From contig NZ_JAPWGL010000003.1 of NCBI RefSeq assembly GCF_027213645.1, forward strand, positions 310,001-374,000: a stretch of DNA of 64,000 nt, read 5' to 3'. The translations under genes were made by a program, and so were the position numbers. The notes beneath the pieces are model-generated. The model was not told the DNA's origin. It was given only the letters and a program-made list of their open reading frames with translations, and made no database searches. Every line of letters begins with the position of its first letter. Position 1 is the stretch's first letter. The DNA comes from Pedobacter rhodius (GTDB lineage Bacteria > Bacteroidota > Bacteroidia > Sphingobacteriales > Sphingobacteriaceae). Below, piece after piece: positions 35,540 to 43,235 of the stretch.

Positions 35540-35833
35540 TTAAATTGTTGAGCAATCTACCTTATCATACTCACTATGAGTACCAACAAAACGAATATAG
35601 ATTGTACGCTTATCAAAAAATATCATGGCAATAATTCTAAAATCGTTTCCTTTTATATTGAATACGTACCTATCATTACCTATATAATCAACGCTGTTAA
35701 AGCTTTTTTTAATATCAGCAAATTTATTCCAATCAGCTTTTTTGGTAATTTCATACCAGTTATTTAATGGAATAGCTGATGATGGATACTTCTCTGCAAA
35801 TAACGAAAGTGTTTTTTTGATTAGTATTACCAT
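35540..35833 (-). CDS. higB: HigB-type toxin (mRNA interferase)
   Basis: This 97-residue basic protein has the RelE/HigB-like fold of the COG4680 group. Supporting motifs are NNWYEITKKADWNKFADIKKSF, DYIGNDRYVFNIKGNDFRIIAMIFF and IYIRFVGTHSEYDKVD at the C-terminus, with the conserved RFVGTH core. Such toxins cleave mRNA on the ribosome. The gene precedes the HigA-like antitoxin on the same strand and a -7 box lies 4 nt before its start codon, so the operon mRNA may be leaderless. Confidence 0.85.
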   Translation of the reverse strand: MVILIKKTLSLFAEKYPSSAIPLNNWYEITKKADWNKFADIKKSFNSVDYIGNDRYVFNIKGNDFRIIAMIFFDKRTIYIRFVGTHSEYDKVDCSTI

Positions 35834-35837
35834 TATT

Positions 35838-35845
35838 CAAAGATA
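35838..35845 (-). promoter_or_regulatory. putative -7 box of the higBA operon, leaderless layout
   Basis: TATCTTTG on the minus strand matches TAnnTTTG and lies only 4 nt upstream of the higB ATG. Confidence 0.5.
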
Positions 35846-35900
35846 TTGTTTTTATAAGAAATTTCAAATAATGAAATAAATTTCAATAACCGAAATTAAT

Positions 35901-35934
35901 AAATAAAAAAACCCCGATGTTTTGCATCGGGGTT
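35901..35934 (-). terminator. intrinsic terminator of the OmpA-type gene
   Basis: A 10-bp GC-rich stem (AACCCCGATG / CATCGGGGTT) with a 5-nt loop is followed on the minus strand by a T run (T6ATTT). It lies about 40 nt past the stop of the OmpA-family gene. Confidence 0.85.
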
Positions 35935-35974
35935 GGATATATAATGACCTCATAGGTAGAGGGAATTTGCTATA

Positions 35975-36652
35975 TTAGCCTTGTTTTTGTGCCGTACTTT
36001 TTAATGCATCGTTTGCAACGATTACAATTTCTACACGACGGTTAGCCGCACGACCTGCATCGGTTTCATTATCAGCAATCGGCTCAGAAAAACCTTTACC
36101 AATAGTTACCAATCTTGAAGATGGCACCCCTTGAGAAACTGCATAAGCTTTAACAGCTGCGGCTCTTCTTTCTGATAAACCTTGATTATACTGTTCAGTA
36201 CCACGGCTATCGGTATGGCCGATAATTTTAATATCTGTATCAGGGTATTGATTTAATGAAGCTGCTAAACTTTGAACATTTGCTTTAGCTGCATCTTTTA
36301 AAGCTGTTTTATCGAAGTCGAATAAAATACCACTATCAAATTTTACAATTATACCTTCACCCTCACGGATAACTTCTGCATTTGGAATTGCTTTTTGAAT
36401 CTCAGCTGCCTGTCTATCCATTCTACGACCGATAAATGCACCGGCTGTACCACCAATGGCACCACCAATTAATGCACCAACAGCTGTGTTACCAGCTTTT
36501 TTACCGATTAATGCACCAACAACCCCACCAGCAGCAGCACCGATACCAGCACCTTTTTGTGTTTTAGTTAAGCTATCACAGCTTTGAAATGCCATTGAAC
36601 CAACCGCTAATCCTATACTTAATGTTGCTATTTTTACTTTTGAAATACTCAT
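35975..36652 (-). CDS. OmpA-family lipoprotein with glycine zipper
   Basis: This 225-residue protein has a lipoprotein signal (MAFQSC lipobox), then a glycine-rich membrane-associated zipper (about 33-75) and an OmpA-like peptidoglycan-binding domain from about 95 to 215. The OmpA marks are FDSGILFDFDKTALKD, GHTDSRGTEQYNQGLSERRAAAVKAY and GFSEPIADNETDAGRAANRRVEI. This is the YfiB/Pal-like arrangement that tethers the outer membrane to peptidoglycan. It stands alone between two terminators. Confidence 0.92.
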   Translation of the reverse strand: MSISKVKIATLSIGLAVGSMAFQSCDSLTKTQKGAGIGAAAGGVVGALIGKKAGNTAVGALIGGAIGGTAGAFIGRRMDRQAAEIQKAIPNAEVIREGEGIIVKFDSGILFDFDKTALKDAAKANVQSLAASLNQYPDTDIKIIGHTDSRGTEQYNQGLSERRAAAVKAYAVSQGVPSSRLVTIGKGFSEPIADNETDAGRAANRRVEIVIVANDALKSTAQKQG

Positions 36653-36771
36653 AATAATTTAGGTTTAATTTCCTGCGATTCTATATTCAAACACAATGCC
36701 AAAAATCAAAAGCCTGATATTTTAATTTTATTTATCTGCAATAGAGCCAGGAAGAATATTTTCCAATAACA

Positions 36772-36802
36772 AAAAAGCGTCCTGACAAACCAAAACGCTT
36801 TT
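36772..36802 (-). terminator. terminator after the ABC ATPase gene
   Basis: Short arms AAAAGCGT and ACGCTTTT enclose a 13-nt loop and are followed on the minus strand by six T. It lies about 25 nt past the ABC ATPase stop. Confidence 0.6.
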
Positions 36803-36827
36803 ATTGTATTATTATTAGTACGAAGTA

Positions 36828-37520
36828 TTATGCTGAGAAATAACTCTCTAATTCCTTTAGCGTATTTTCGTCCGTTTTAAAATCTTTTATTACGCTGCCT
36901 TTTTCAACGAGAATAATCCGGTTACAAACATCTGTAACGTGATTTAAATCATGGCTCGAAATAAATGTCGTCATCCTTCCACTTTGTGCTTTTAATAGAT
37001 TTTTCAACCTGATTTGAGTGGTGGGGTCTAAGTTTGCAAATGGTTCATCCAGAATCAAGATTTCAGGTTTTTGCATTAATGCCGCAGCAATACCAACCTT
37101 TACCTGGTTTCCCTTACTAAAGTCGCGGATGTATTTGCCACTGTTTAATATTTCGCCATTAAAAAATTCTCCATATTGTGTAAGGTAAGCAGAAACATCC
37201 GCAACACTTAAATTGTGTAAACTACCGATAAAGATGAAATATTCTTCAGGTGTTAAATAATCAATCAGAAACCCTTCATCTAAAAAAGATGCAGTGTAAT
37301 TTTTCCAATTATCATTTTGCATTACATGCTCTCCTTTTGATAAAACCTCGCCCTGTGTTGGACGGATTAAATCCAAAAGCATCCGGAAGAAGGTTGTTTT
37401 ACCCGCCCCGTTGTTTCCAACTAAGCCAACCGTTTCGCCGGCCTCAATATGTAAATCTTCTATGTTTACAACGATTTTATCGCCATAAACTTTTTGTAAA
37501 TTTTTAACTTCTAAAATCAT
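36828..37520 (-). CDS. ABC transporter ATP-binding protein
   Basis: This 230-residue ATPase has Walker A GLVGNNGAGKTT, signature-type FSKGNQVKVG, Walker B ILILDEPFANLDP and the H-loop SSHD. It starts 2 nt after the stop of the DUF5687 membrane protein gene, so the pair forms one ABC transporter. The class is the export-type ABC-2 family. No binding protein is present and the substrate is unknown. Confidence 0.92.
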   Translation of the reverse strand: MILEVKNLQKVYGDKIVVNIEDLHIEAGETVGLVGNNGAGKTTFFRMLLDLIRPTQGEVLSKGEHVMQNDNWKNYTASFLDEGFLIDYLTPEEYFIFIGSLHNLSVADVSAYLTQYGEFFNGEILNSGKYIRDFSKGNQVKVGIAAALMQKPEILILDEPFANLDPTTQIRLKNLLKAQSGRMTTFISSHDLNHVTDVCNRIILVEKGSVIKDFKTDENTLKELESYFSA

Positions 37521-37522
37521 AA

Positions 37523-38995
37523 TTATTCTCTAAAGCCTTCGGCTATTTTATAACGTTGTAATTCAAGTCTTTTCGCAATATAGTTTACCCAAAAGCCACG
37601 CATAAGTAACATGGCAAGACCAAAAATAGATACCGCTATTAAACCCCAGTAAGGTTTATTAAGCATTCCAAAAGGAATATATATTAAAATTGGGGTTAAT
37701 GCATACGGGAACATTAAAAGCCATTGGGTTGCGCCTGTTCCCTGGTAATTAAAACTTGCAGCTTTGGTAATATCTAAACGCTTATAATTTAATGTGGCAA
37801 GGTAAAGAACCACTACCGTACCAAAACCGACATTGTATAAGTAAGCCGCCAAATGGAGCAGTAAAAGCTTAGGACTTAAAAAACCATAAAAACTGGCAAG
37901 CAAGGTGATAACCGTACAGCCGATTGTGAAAAGTAAAAACTTGGCTTTAATAAAATCTTTAAAGTTGATTTTGTTGGCTAATATTCCATCAAAATGAGCG
38001 CTCTGCCATGCAAACATAAACTGACCGTAAATGATGATGGAGATTCCGGTCATAAAAATGGCGCCGAACATCATTTGGCCGAAGGCGTCGCTGTTAATTG
38101 CTTTTTCTTTATAAAAGATAAATCCATAAAACAAGAAAAAGAAGCCCATAATCACTGAAGAACGAGGTCTCTTATGACGAAGAATCAATTTCAGTTCTAA
38201 AGCGGCAAGTTCGCCTACTTTGCCAAAACGATTCAGAAAAGCATAATCCGTACTCGCCTTTTTTTCCTGTTTGCTACCCAGTTCTTCCGTATATAAGTTT
38301 TTGCGAAGGAAGGCAGCGTTTATATAGAAAATAGCAATAGCCGCCAATGTAAAAGCAAAACCAATATACGGCGCAGAAGCAATGGCTTTAAAAACATAAT
38401 CGGATGCAGCCATTACTGAAATTACCTTATAATATTCCAGCGCAGCGAAAGCAGCAAAAATGATTAATCCTGAAAGCGTGTAAAGCACATTGCTAATTGA
38501 TTTTCTTTTAATATACAGCGTCAGATAATTATTAAAAACCGATAAGGACAGTATTGTAACGATGTACATTAAGGTAACAAAAACACCATAGGTTGGTGCA
38601 ATTTTCATAAAGCAGAATGGCCAGAATAAAAAAAACGGCCATAGGTTAAATACCGAAAACAAGGCTTTAACATTCAGAAAATTAATAATTTTACTTCTTG
38701 AAATCCGAAGGTGCAGATAAGGAATAATGCTTAGAGTGGGCAACTCCTGCAACTGTAAACGCATAATAAAATCGAAAGCAAAATAATAGAGTATTAGCCC
38801 GTTAAAGCTTTTGATAACATCCTGATTTGGGAAAACTTTTGGCAAAAGAAATTGCATTCCGAAACCGGCACCAAGGGCCAGAACAAGAAAGTAAAGCATA
38901 AAAAAGCCTAAAACGATTTGCCCGGCAATACTGCTGCCCCTGTTCCGCGAACGCCAGAATGATTTCCATTGATGGCTTAAAAAAGTATTCAACAT
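37523..38995 (-). CDS. DUF5687 membrane protein, probable ABC permease
   Basis: This 490-residue protein has about 12 hydrophobic helices, with ILRHKRPRSSVIMG in the middle between two six-helix halves. The beginning LSHQWKSFWRSRNRG and the layout match DUF5687, a Bacteroidota family that pairs with an ABC ATPase. The ATPase gene follows after 2 nt on the same strand, so the two probably form a transporter. No substrate is known. Confidence 0.85.
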   Translation of the reverse strand: MLNTFLSHQWKSFWRSRNRGSSIAGQIVLGFFMLYFLVLALGAGFGMQFLLPKVFPNQDVIKSFNGLILYYFAFDFIMRLQLQELPTLSIIPYLHLRISRSKIINFLNVKALFSVFNLWPFFLFWPFCFMKIAPTYGVFVTLMYIVTILSLSVFNNYLTLYIKRKSISNVLYTLSGLIIFAAFAALEYYKVISVMAASDYVFKAIASAPYIGFAFTLAAIAIFYINAAFLRKNLYTEELGSKQEKKASTDYAFLNRFGKVGELAALELKLILRHKRPRSSVIMGFFFLFYGFIFYKEKAINSDAFGQMMFGAIFMTGISIIIYGQFMFAWQSAHFDGILANKINFKDFIKAKFLLFTIGCTVITLLASFYGFLSPKLLLLHLAAYLYNVGFGTVVVLYLATLNYKRLDITKAASFNYQGTGATQWLLMFPYALTPILIYIPFGMLNKPYWGLIAVSIFGLAMLLMRGFWVNYIAKRLELQRYKIAEGFRE

Positions 38996-39052
38996 CTGTA
39001 GTTTAGGTATTAGTTCTTATAATTAGTATTTGTTTTGGTTAAAATGTTACAC

Positions 39053-40333
39053 CTAATAATTGTATTTATTTTTCCAGTTTTGTTTTAGCTTTTCCCTCAG
39101 TTTTTCTTCGGCGGGATTTTTACCCGGATCGTATAGTTTGGTTCCGCTGATTTCATCAGGCAAATATTCCTGGGCCTCGAAATTACCTTCATAGTTATGC
39201 GAATATTTGTAATCCTTTCCATAGCCTACATTTTTCATCAGTTTGGTTGGCGCATTACGGATGTGTAACGGAACCGGCAAATTGCCGGTTTGTTTAACCA
39301 AAGCCTGGGCCTGATTTATGGCTTCGTAAGCTGCATTACTTTTCGCGGAGCTGGCTAAATAAGTTACGCATTGCGATAGAATAATCCGTGCCTCTGGATA
39401 ACCAATAACATTTACCGCAGTAAAACAATTATTCGCCAACAGCAATGCGTTTGGATTGGCATTTCCAATATCTTCTGAAGACAGAATCAATAACCTTCGG
39501 GCAATAAATAAGGGGTCTTCGCCACCTTCAATCATTCTCGCCAGCCAATACACTGCAGCATTCGGGTCGCTGCCGCGAATGGATTTAATAAACGCTGAAA
39601 TGATATCGTAATGTTGTTCGCCCGCTTTATCATACAGCGCTAAGTTCTGCTGTGCGTGTGCAAGCACATTCTCATTGGTTAAGCTGATTTTATTCCCACC
39701 AATACCGTTAACGGCTATTTCCAGCACATTTAAAAGTTTGCGGGCGTCGCCACCACTTAAGCGAATTAGCGCCTCGTGTTCTTTAATCGTTATCTTCTTT
39801 TCGGAAAGTATCGGATCTTTCTTTATTGCGGTTTGCAATAACCCGGCAAGCTCATCTTCAGTTAATGATTTTAAAATATACACCTGGCAGCGGGAAAGTA
39901 AAGCCGAAATCACCTCGAAAGAAGGGTTTTCGGTAGTCGCACCAATTAGTGTAACCAAACCACGTTCTACAGCGCCCAGCAAACTATCCTGCTGTGATTT
40001 GCTGAAACGATGGATTTCATCAATGAATAAAATCGGCAAACCCAGGAAACTGTCTTTTAAAGCAGCTGCTTTATCGATTACATCACGAATGTCTTTAACG
40101 CCACTATTAATTGCACTGAGGTTAAAAAAAGGCCGTTCTAAAGCCTGTGAAATAATGTACGCCAATGTTGTTTTGCCAACACCCGGCGGCCCCCAGAAAA
40201 TCATAGACGGTAACTGACCGCTTTCTATTGCCTTACGTAAAACTGCTCCTGTGCCTACCAAATGTTTTTGCCCCACATATTCGTCTAAATTTTGGGGGCG
40301 CATTCTTTCGGCTAACGGGGCTTGATTTTGCAT
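39053..40333 (-). CDS. rarA: replication-associated recombination protein A (AAA+)
   Basis: RarA (MgsA) is an AAA+ ATPase related to clamp loaders that acts at stalled replication forks. The 426-residue chain has MRPQNLDEYVGQKHL, Walker A GPPGVGKTTLA, Walker B ILFIDEIHRF, sensor motif IGATTENPSFEV, and the C-terminal DPNAAVYWLARMIEGGEDPLFIARRLLILSSEDIG block typical of RarA. It appears to be a single-gene unit. Confidence 0.95.
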   Translation of the reverse strand: MQNQAPLAERMRPQNLDEYVGQKHLVGTGAVLRKAIESGQLPSMIFWGPPGVGKTTLAYIISQALERPFFNLSAINSGVKDIRDVIDKAAALKDSFLGLPILFIDEIHRFSKSQQDSLLGAVERGLVTLIGATTENPSFEVISALLSRCQVYILKSLTEDELAGLLQTAIKKDPILSEKKITIKEHEALIRLSGGDARKLLNVLEIAVNGIGGNKISLTNENVLAHAQQNLALYDKAGEQHYDIISAFIKSIRGSDPNAAVYWLARMIEGGEDPLFIARRLLILSSEDIGNANPNALLLANNCFTAVNVIGYPEARIILSQCVTYLASSAKSNAAYEAINQAQALVKQTGNLPVPLHIRNAPTKLMKNVGYGKDYKYSHNYEGNFEAQEYLPDEISGTKLYDPGKNPAEEKLREKLKQNWKNKYNY

Positions 40334-40446
40334 AATGGTAAATATAGTAAATTGAAATTTGCCTAATCCGGTTTTACTATAAATTTTAGTTTTCTGCCGT
40401 TTTTTACAAAATCCTCAAATCCAGAAATTCTTAAATTCTGGTTAGT

Positions 40447-41748
40447 TTAATCCTCTATCTTCGAATGGTGCTTGGTATCTTTCATTGTTGTATATAAAAT
40501 CAATGATATCAAAATACAACCTGTAACATACCAGTAAAAATAATGCTCATGACCAATATTTTTAAACCAGAGCGCTAAGTATTCTGCCGTTCCGCCGAAT
40601 ATGGCAACCGTTAAAGCATAAGGTAGTCCTACACCTAAAGCCCTGATTTCTGCGGGAAACAACTCGGCTTTTACAACCGCATTAATGCTCGTATAACCAC
40701 TGACAATGATTAATGCCGCAATCATCAGCAAGAAAATTATTGATGTATTGGTTTCATTAGCCAAACCTGTTAAAATCGGAAACGTACACAAAGTACCTAA
40801 AATGCCAAAGCCAATTAACAATGGTTTTCTTCCGATTTTATCGGATAATAAACCAAACAAAGGTTGCATGACGGCAAAAACCAAAAGTGAAATAAAGGAT
40901 AAGGTAGTTGAAGTTTCTTTACTGAGATGAACGGTGTTTACCAGAAACTTTTGCATGTAAGTACTAAAGGTGTAAAAAGCAATTGTTCCGCCCAATGTTA
41001 ATCCGACAACCGTGAATACTTCTTTTGGATACTTCATGAGTACGGCTATTCCGCCTTTCTTTTTCTCTTTGCTTTTAAACGCTGATGTTTCATCGATATG
41101 TCTTCTTAAATAAAGCGCGATAAAAGAAAGAACTGCACCAATAAAGAAAGGGATTCGCCAGCCCCAGTTATGCAACTCAGCCGGTGTTAAAAGCCAGTTC
41201 TGTAAAATTAGCTGAATACCCAAGGCCAGTAACTGACCGCCGATTAAGGTTACATATTGAAAACTTGAATAAAAACCCCTGTGCTTTTTTGTGGCCATTT
41301 CACTTAAGTATGTAGCCGATGTTCCATACTCACCGCCTGTACTTAAACCCTGAATTAACCTGGCAAAAACCAGTAATAAAGGAGCTGCAATTCCGATTTG
41401 CTTATATCCGGGTGTTGAACCAATAATTAACGAACCAATCGCCATAATTAAAACGGAAAGGGTCATCGATTTTTTTCGTCCAAGCTTATCCGCAATACTG
41501 CCGAATAGCCAACCGCCAATTGGCCGCATTAAAAACCCTACTGCAAAAATACCAGCGGTATCTAAAAGCTGTGCCGTTGGATCACTGTTCGGGAAAAATA
41601 CAGGAGAAAAATACAAAGCAAAAGCAGAATAAGTGTACCAATCGTACCATTCGACCAGGTTGCCAACCGACCCGCCAAAAATAGATTTTAACCGATATTT
41701 TAATTCGTTAATTTCTTCAGGCTGGAAATCCTTCGATGTTTTATTCAT
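40447..41748 (-). CDS. MFS metabolite:H+ symporter
   Basis: This 433-residue inner-membrane transporter has 12 predicted helices and belongs to the metabolite:H+ symporter family (KgtP/PcaT/ShiA type). It has the GNLVEWYDWYTYSAFALYFSPVFFP start, the loop 2-3 motif GSIADKLGRKKSMTLSVL, a STGGEYGTSATYL segment and LLSDKIGRKPLL in loop 8-9. Such transporters import carboxylic acids such as 2-oxoglutarate or aromatic acids with protons. It is the last gene, 149 nt downstream, of the minus-strand cluster with AraC, ligase, esterases and a TonB receptor, so it may move the released acid across the inner membrane. That link is inference. Confidence 0.9.
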   Translation of the reverse strand: MNKTSKDFQPEEINELKYRLKSIFGGSVGNLVEWYDWYTYSAFALYFSPVFFPNSDPTAQLLDTAGIFAVGFLMRPIGGWLFGSIADKLGRKKSMTLSVLIMAIGSLIIGSTPGYKQIGIAAPLLLVFARLIQGLSTGGEYGTSATYLSEMATKKHRGFYSSFQYVTLIGGQLLALGIQLILQNWLLTPAELHNWGWRIPFFIGAVLSFIALYLRRHIDETSAFKSKEKKKGGIAVLMKYPKEVFTVVGLTLGGTIAFYTFSTYMQKFLVNTVHLSKETSTTLSFISLLVFAVMQPLFGLLSDKIGRKPLLIGFGILGTLCTFPILTGLANETNTSIIFLLMIAALIIVSGYTSINAVVKAELFPAEIRALGVGLPYALTVAIFGGTAEYLALWFKNIGHEHYFYWYVTGCILISLILYTTMKDTKHHSKIED

Positions 41749-41897
41749 GCTTTATTAAATGAGTACTTTTGAATCGGTAAATTTAATCACAACGTGCCAT
41801 CTGGTTAAGTAAGCTGGCAAGATACCATGCGACTAATTGATTTGCAAAAAGTTATTCATTTAAAATTCAATCCTTCTAATCATTTCAGGTACAAATA

Positions 41898-43154
41898 TTA
41901 TTTCAATGCCTGGTAAACCAATACTTTATATTTATCGGCGAGTTCGCTATGTTTAAAAGGCCATTGTTGTAAAAATATAAGCCCCGAGAGTTTTTCTTTA
42001 GGGTCGGCCCAGTAATTGGTTCCAAAGAAACCTCCCCAAGACAGACTTCCTTCAGATACACCCAGCCGGGCATTTCCTTTTGAAGTTGTGATTTGAAAAC
42101 CTAATCCGAATTTATCATCGCCCAGTGATATATCTCCAATCTGGTTTTTAGTCATGATTTCAATGGTATGCCTGGCCAGCAGTTGCTTACCCTGATAAAC
42201 GCCACCATTAATGAAAAGCTGTAAAAAAGCAGCATAATCAGTTATGGTTGATACCAATCCGGCACCGCCTGCAAAATAACCATTATTGTTAACCGGATAA
42301 TCTATCGTACTGCCAGGAAAGGTATTATTTAGCCATAAAATCGGTTTTCGGGTATCGGCATCTTCGGTGTAAACCGCTGCCAGCCTTGCTCTTTTAGCTT
42401 CCGGCAAATGAAAATAGGTATCTTTCATCTCAAGCGGACCAAATATTCTTTGTGCAAAAAACTTATCCAATGGTAAGCCCGATGCGATTTCTACGAGTCG
42501 GCCTAAAACATCGATACTTAAGCTGTAATTAAACCTTTCGCCCGGGTTGTATTCCAGTGGCAAAGTTCCAAGCTTGTTTATAGCATCTGCCAAAAGTTGT
42601 TTGTGATTGGAAAATCCGGCCTGAATGCCGGCTTTAGCATAAATAGCTTTCATTTTTGCTGAACCGATTTGTGCATAACCTATGCCTGATGTATGGGTAA
42701 GCAAATCTCTGATGGTGATTTCCCTCTTGGCCGGCACAGCTGTATAGCTACTGTCTTTTTCATTAAACTTATCAAGCAATTTTGGATTGGCAAATGAGGG
42801 AATGTACTTTGAAATCGGATCATCGAGCAGAAACTTTCCTTCTTCCCATAACATCATTACGGCGGTGCTTGTTATGGCTTTTGTTTGAGAGGCAATGCGA
42901 AAAATAATGTCTTTTTGCATTGGTTTGCCCTTTTCCTTATTATCCATGCCAAAGGCCTTGTAATATGCCGGTTTTCCATCCTTCATGACCAGACACACCG
43001 CCCCAACAATCCAATTGCTATCAATATAACTTTTTACAACATTATCTATCCGTGCCAGCCTTTCGGGGTTAAAGCCATTCGAAGGTGTAATTTGTTGTGC
43101 TTTTGCAGATAAAATACTTAGGGAAATGGTAATGATGAGCAATATGCGTTTCAT
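41898..43154 (-). CDS. exported serine hydrolase, beta-lactamase/esterase fold
   Basis: This 418-residue protein has a signal peptide (ending AKAQ) and a class C beta-lactamase/DD-peptidase-like fold. The catalytic S89-x-x-K92 lies in IASQTKAITS, and a Tyr of the YxN-like element is Y210 (Y-S-L, so the usual Asn is replaced), followed by SWGGFFGTNYW-type motifs near the C-terminus. The missing Asn is common in EstB-like esterases of this fold. It is 81 nt downstream of the TonB receptor gene in the same direction and may cleave an ester in the periplasm. The substrate is unproven. Confidence 0.9.
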   Translation of the reverse strand: MKRILLIITISLSILSAKAQQITPSNGFNPERLARIDNVVKSYIDSNWIVGAVCLVMKDGKPAYYKAFGMDNKEKGKPMQKDIIFRIASQTKAITSTAVMMLWEEGKFLLDDPISKYIPSFANPKLLDKFNEKDSSYTAVPAKREITIRDLLTHTSGIGYAQIGSAKMKAIYAKAGIQAGFSNHKQLLADAINKLGTLPLEYNPGERFNYSLSIDVLGRLVEIASGLPLDKFFAQRIFGPLEMKDTYFHLPEAKRARLAAVYTEDADTRKPILWLNNTFPGSTIDYPVNNNGYFAGGAGLVSTITDYAAFLQLFINGGVYQGKQLLARHTIEIMTKNQIGDISLGDDKFGLGFQITTSKGNARLGVSEGSLSWGGFFGTNYWADPKEKLSGLIFLQQWPFKHSELADKYKVLVYQALK

Positions 43155-43193
43155 AACAAAGGGGGGTATAATTAATTAAAAGATAGCAATAAG

Positions 43194-43214
43194 TCTCCGG
43201 GAATATCCCGGAGA
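43194..43214 (-). terminator. hairpin between TonB receptor and serine hydrolase genes
   Basis: TCTCCGGG and CCCGGAGA form a perfect 8-bp stem with a 5-nt loop 21 nt past the TonB receptor stop. No long T run follows, so it may be a partial terminator or an mRNA-end stabiliser within the operon. Confidence 0.45.
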
Positions 43215-43235
43215 ACTTAATGAGGCGTAGATTAA

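Noticed and set aside
39675..40217. 180-codon plus-strand ORF inside rarA
   Set aside because: Fully antisense to the conserved AAA+ domain of rarA; no family likeness.
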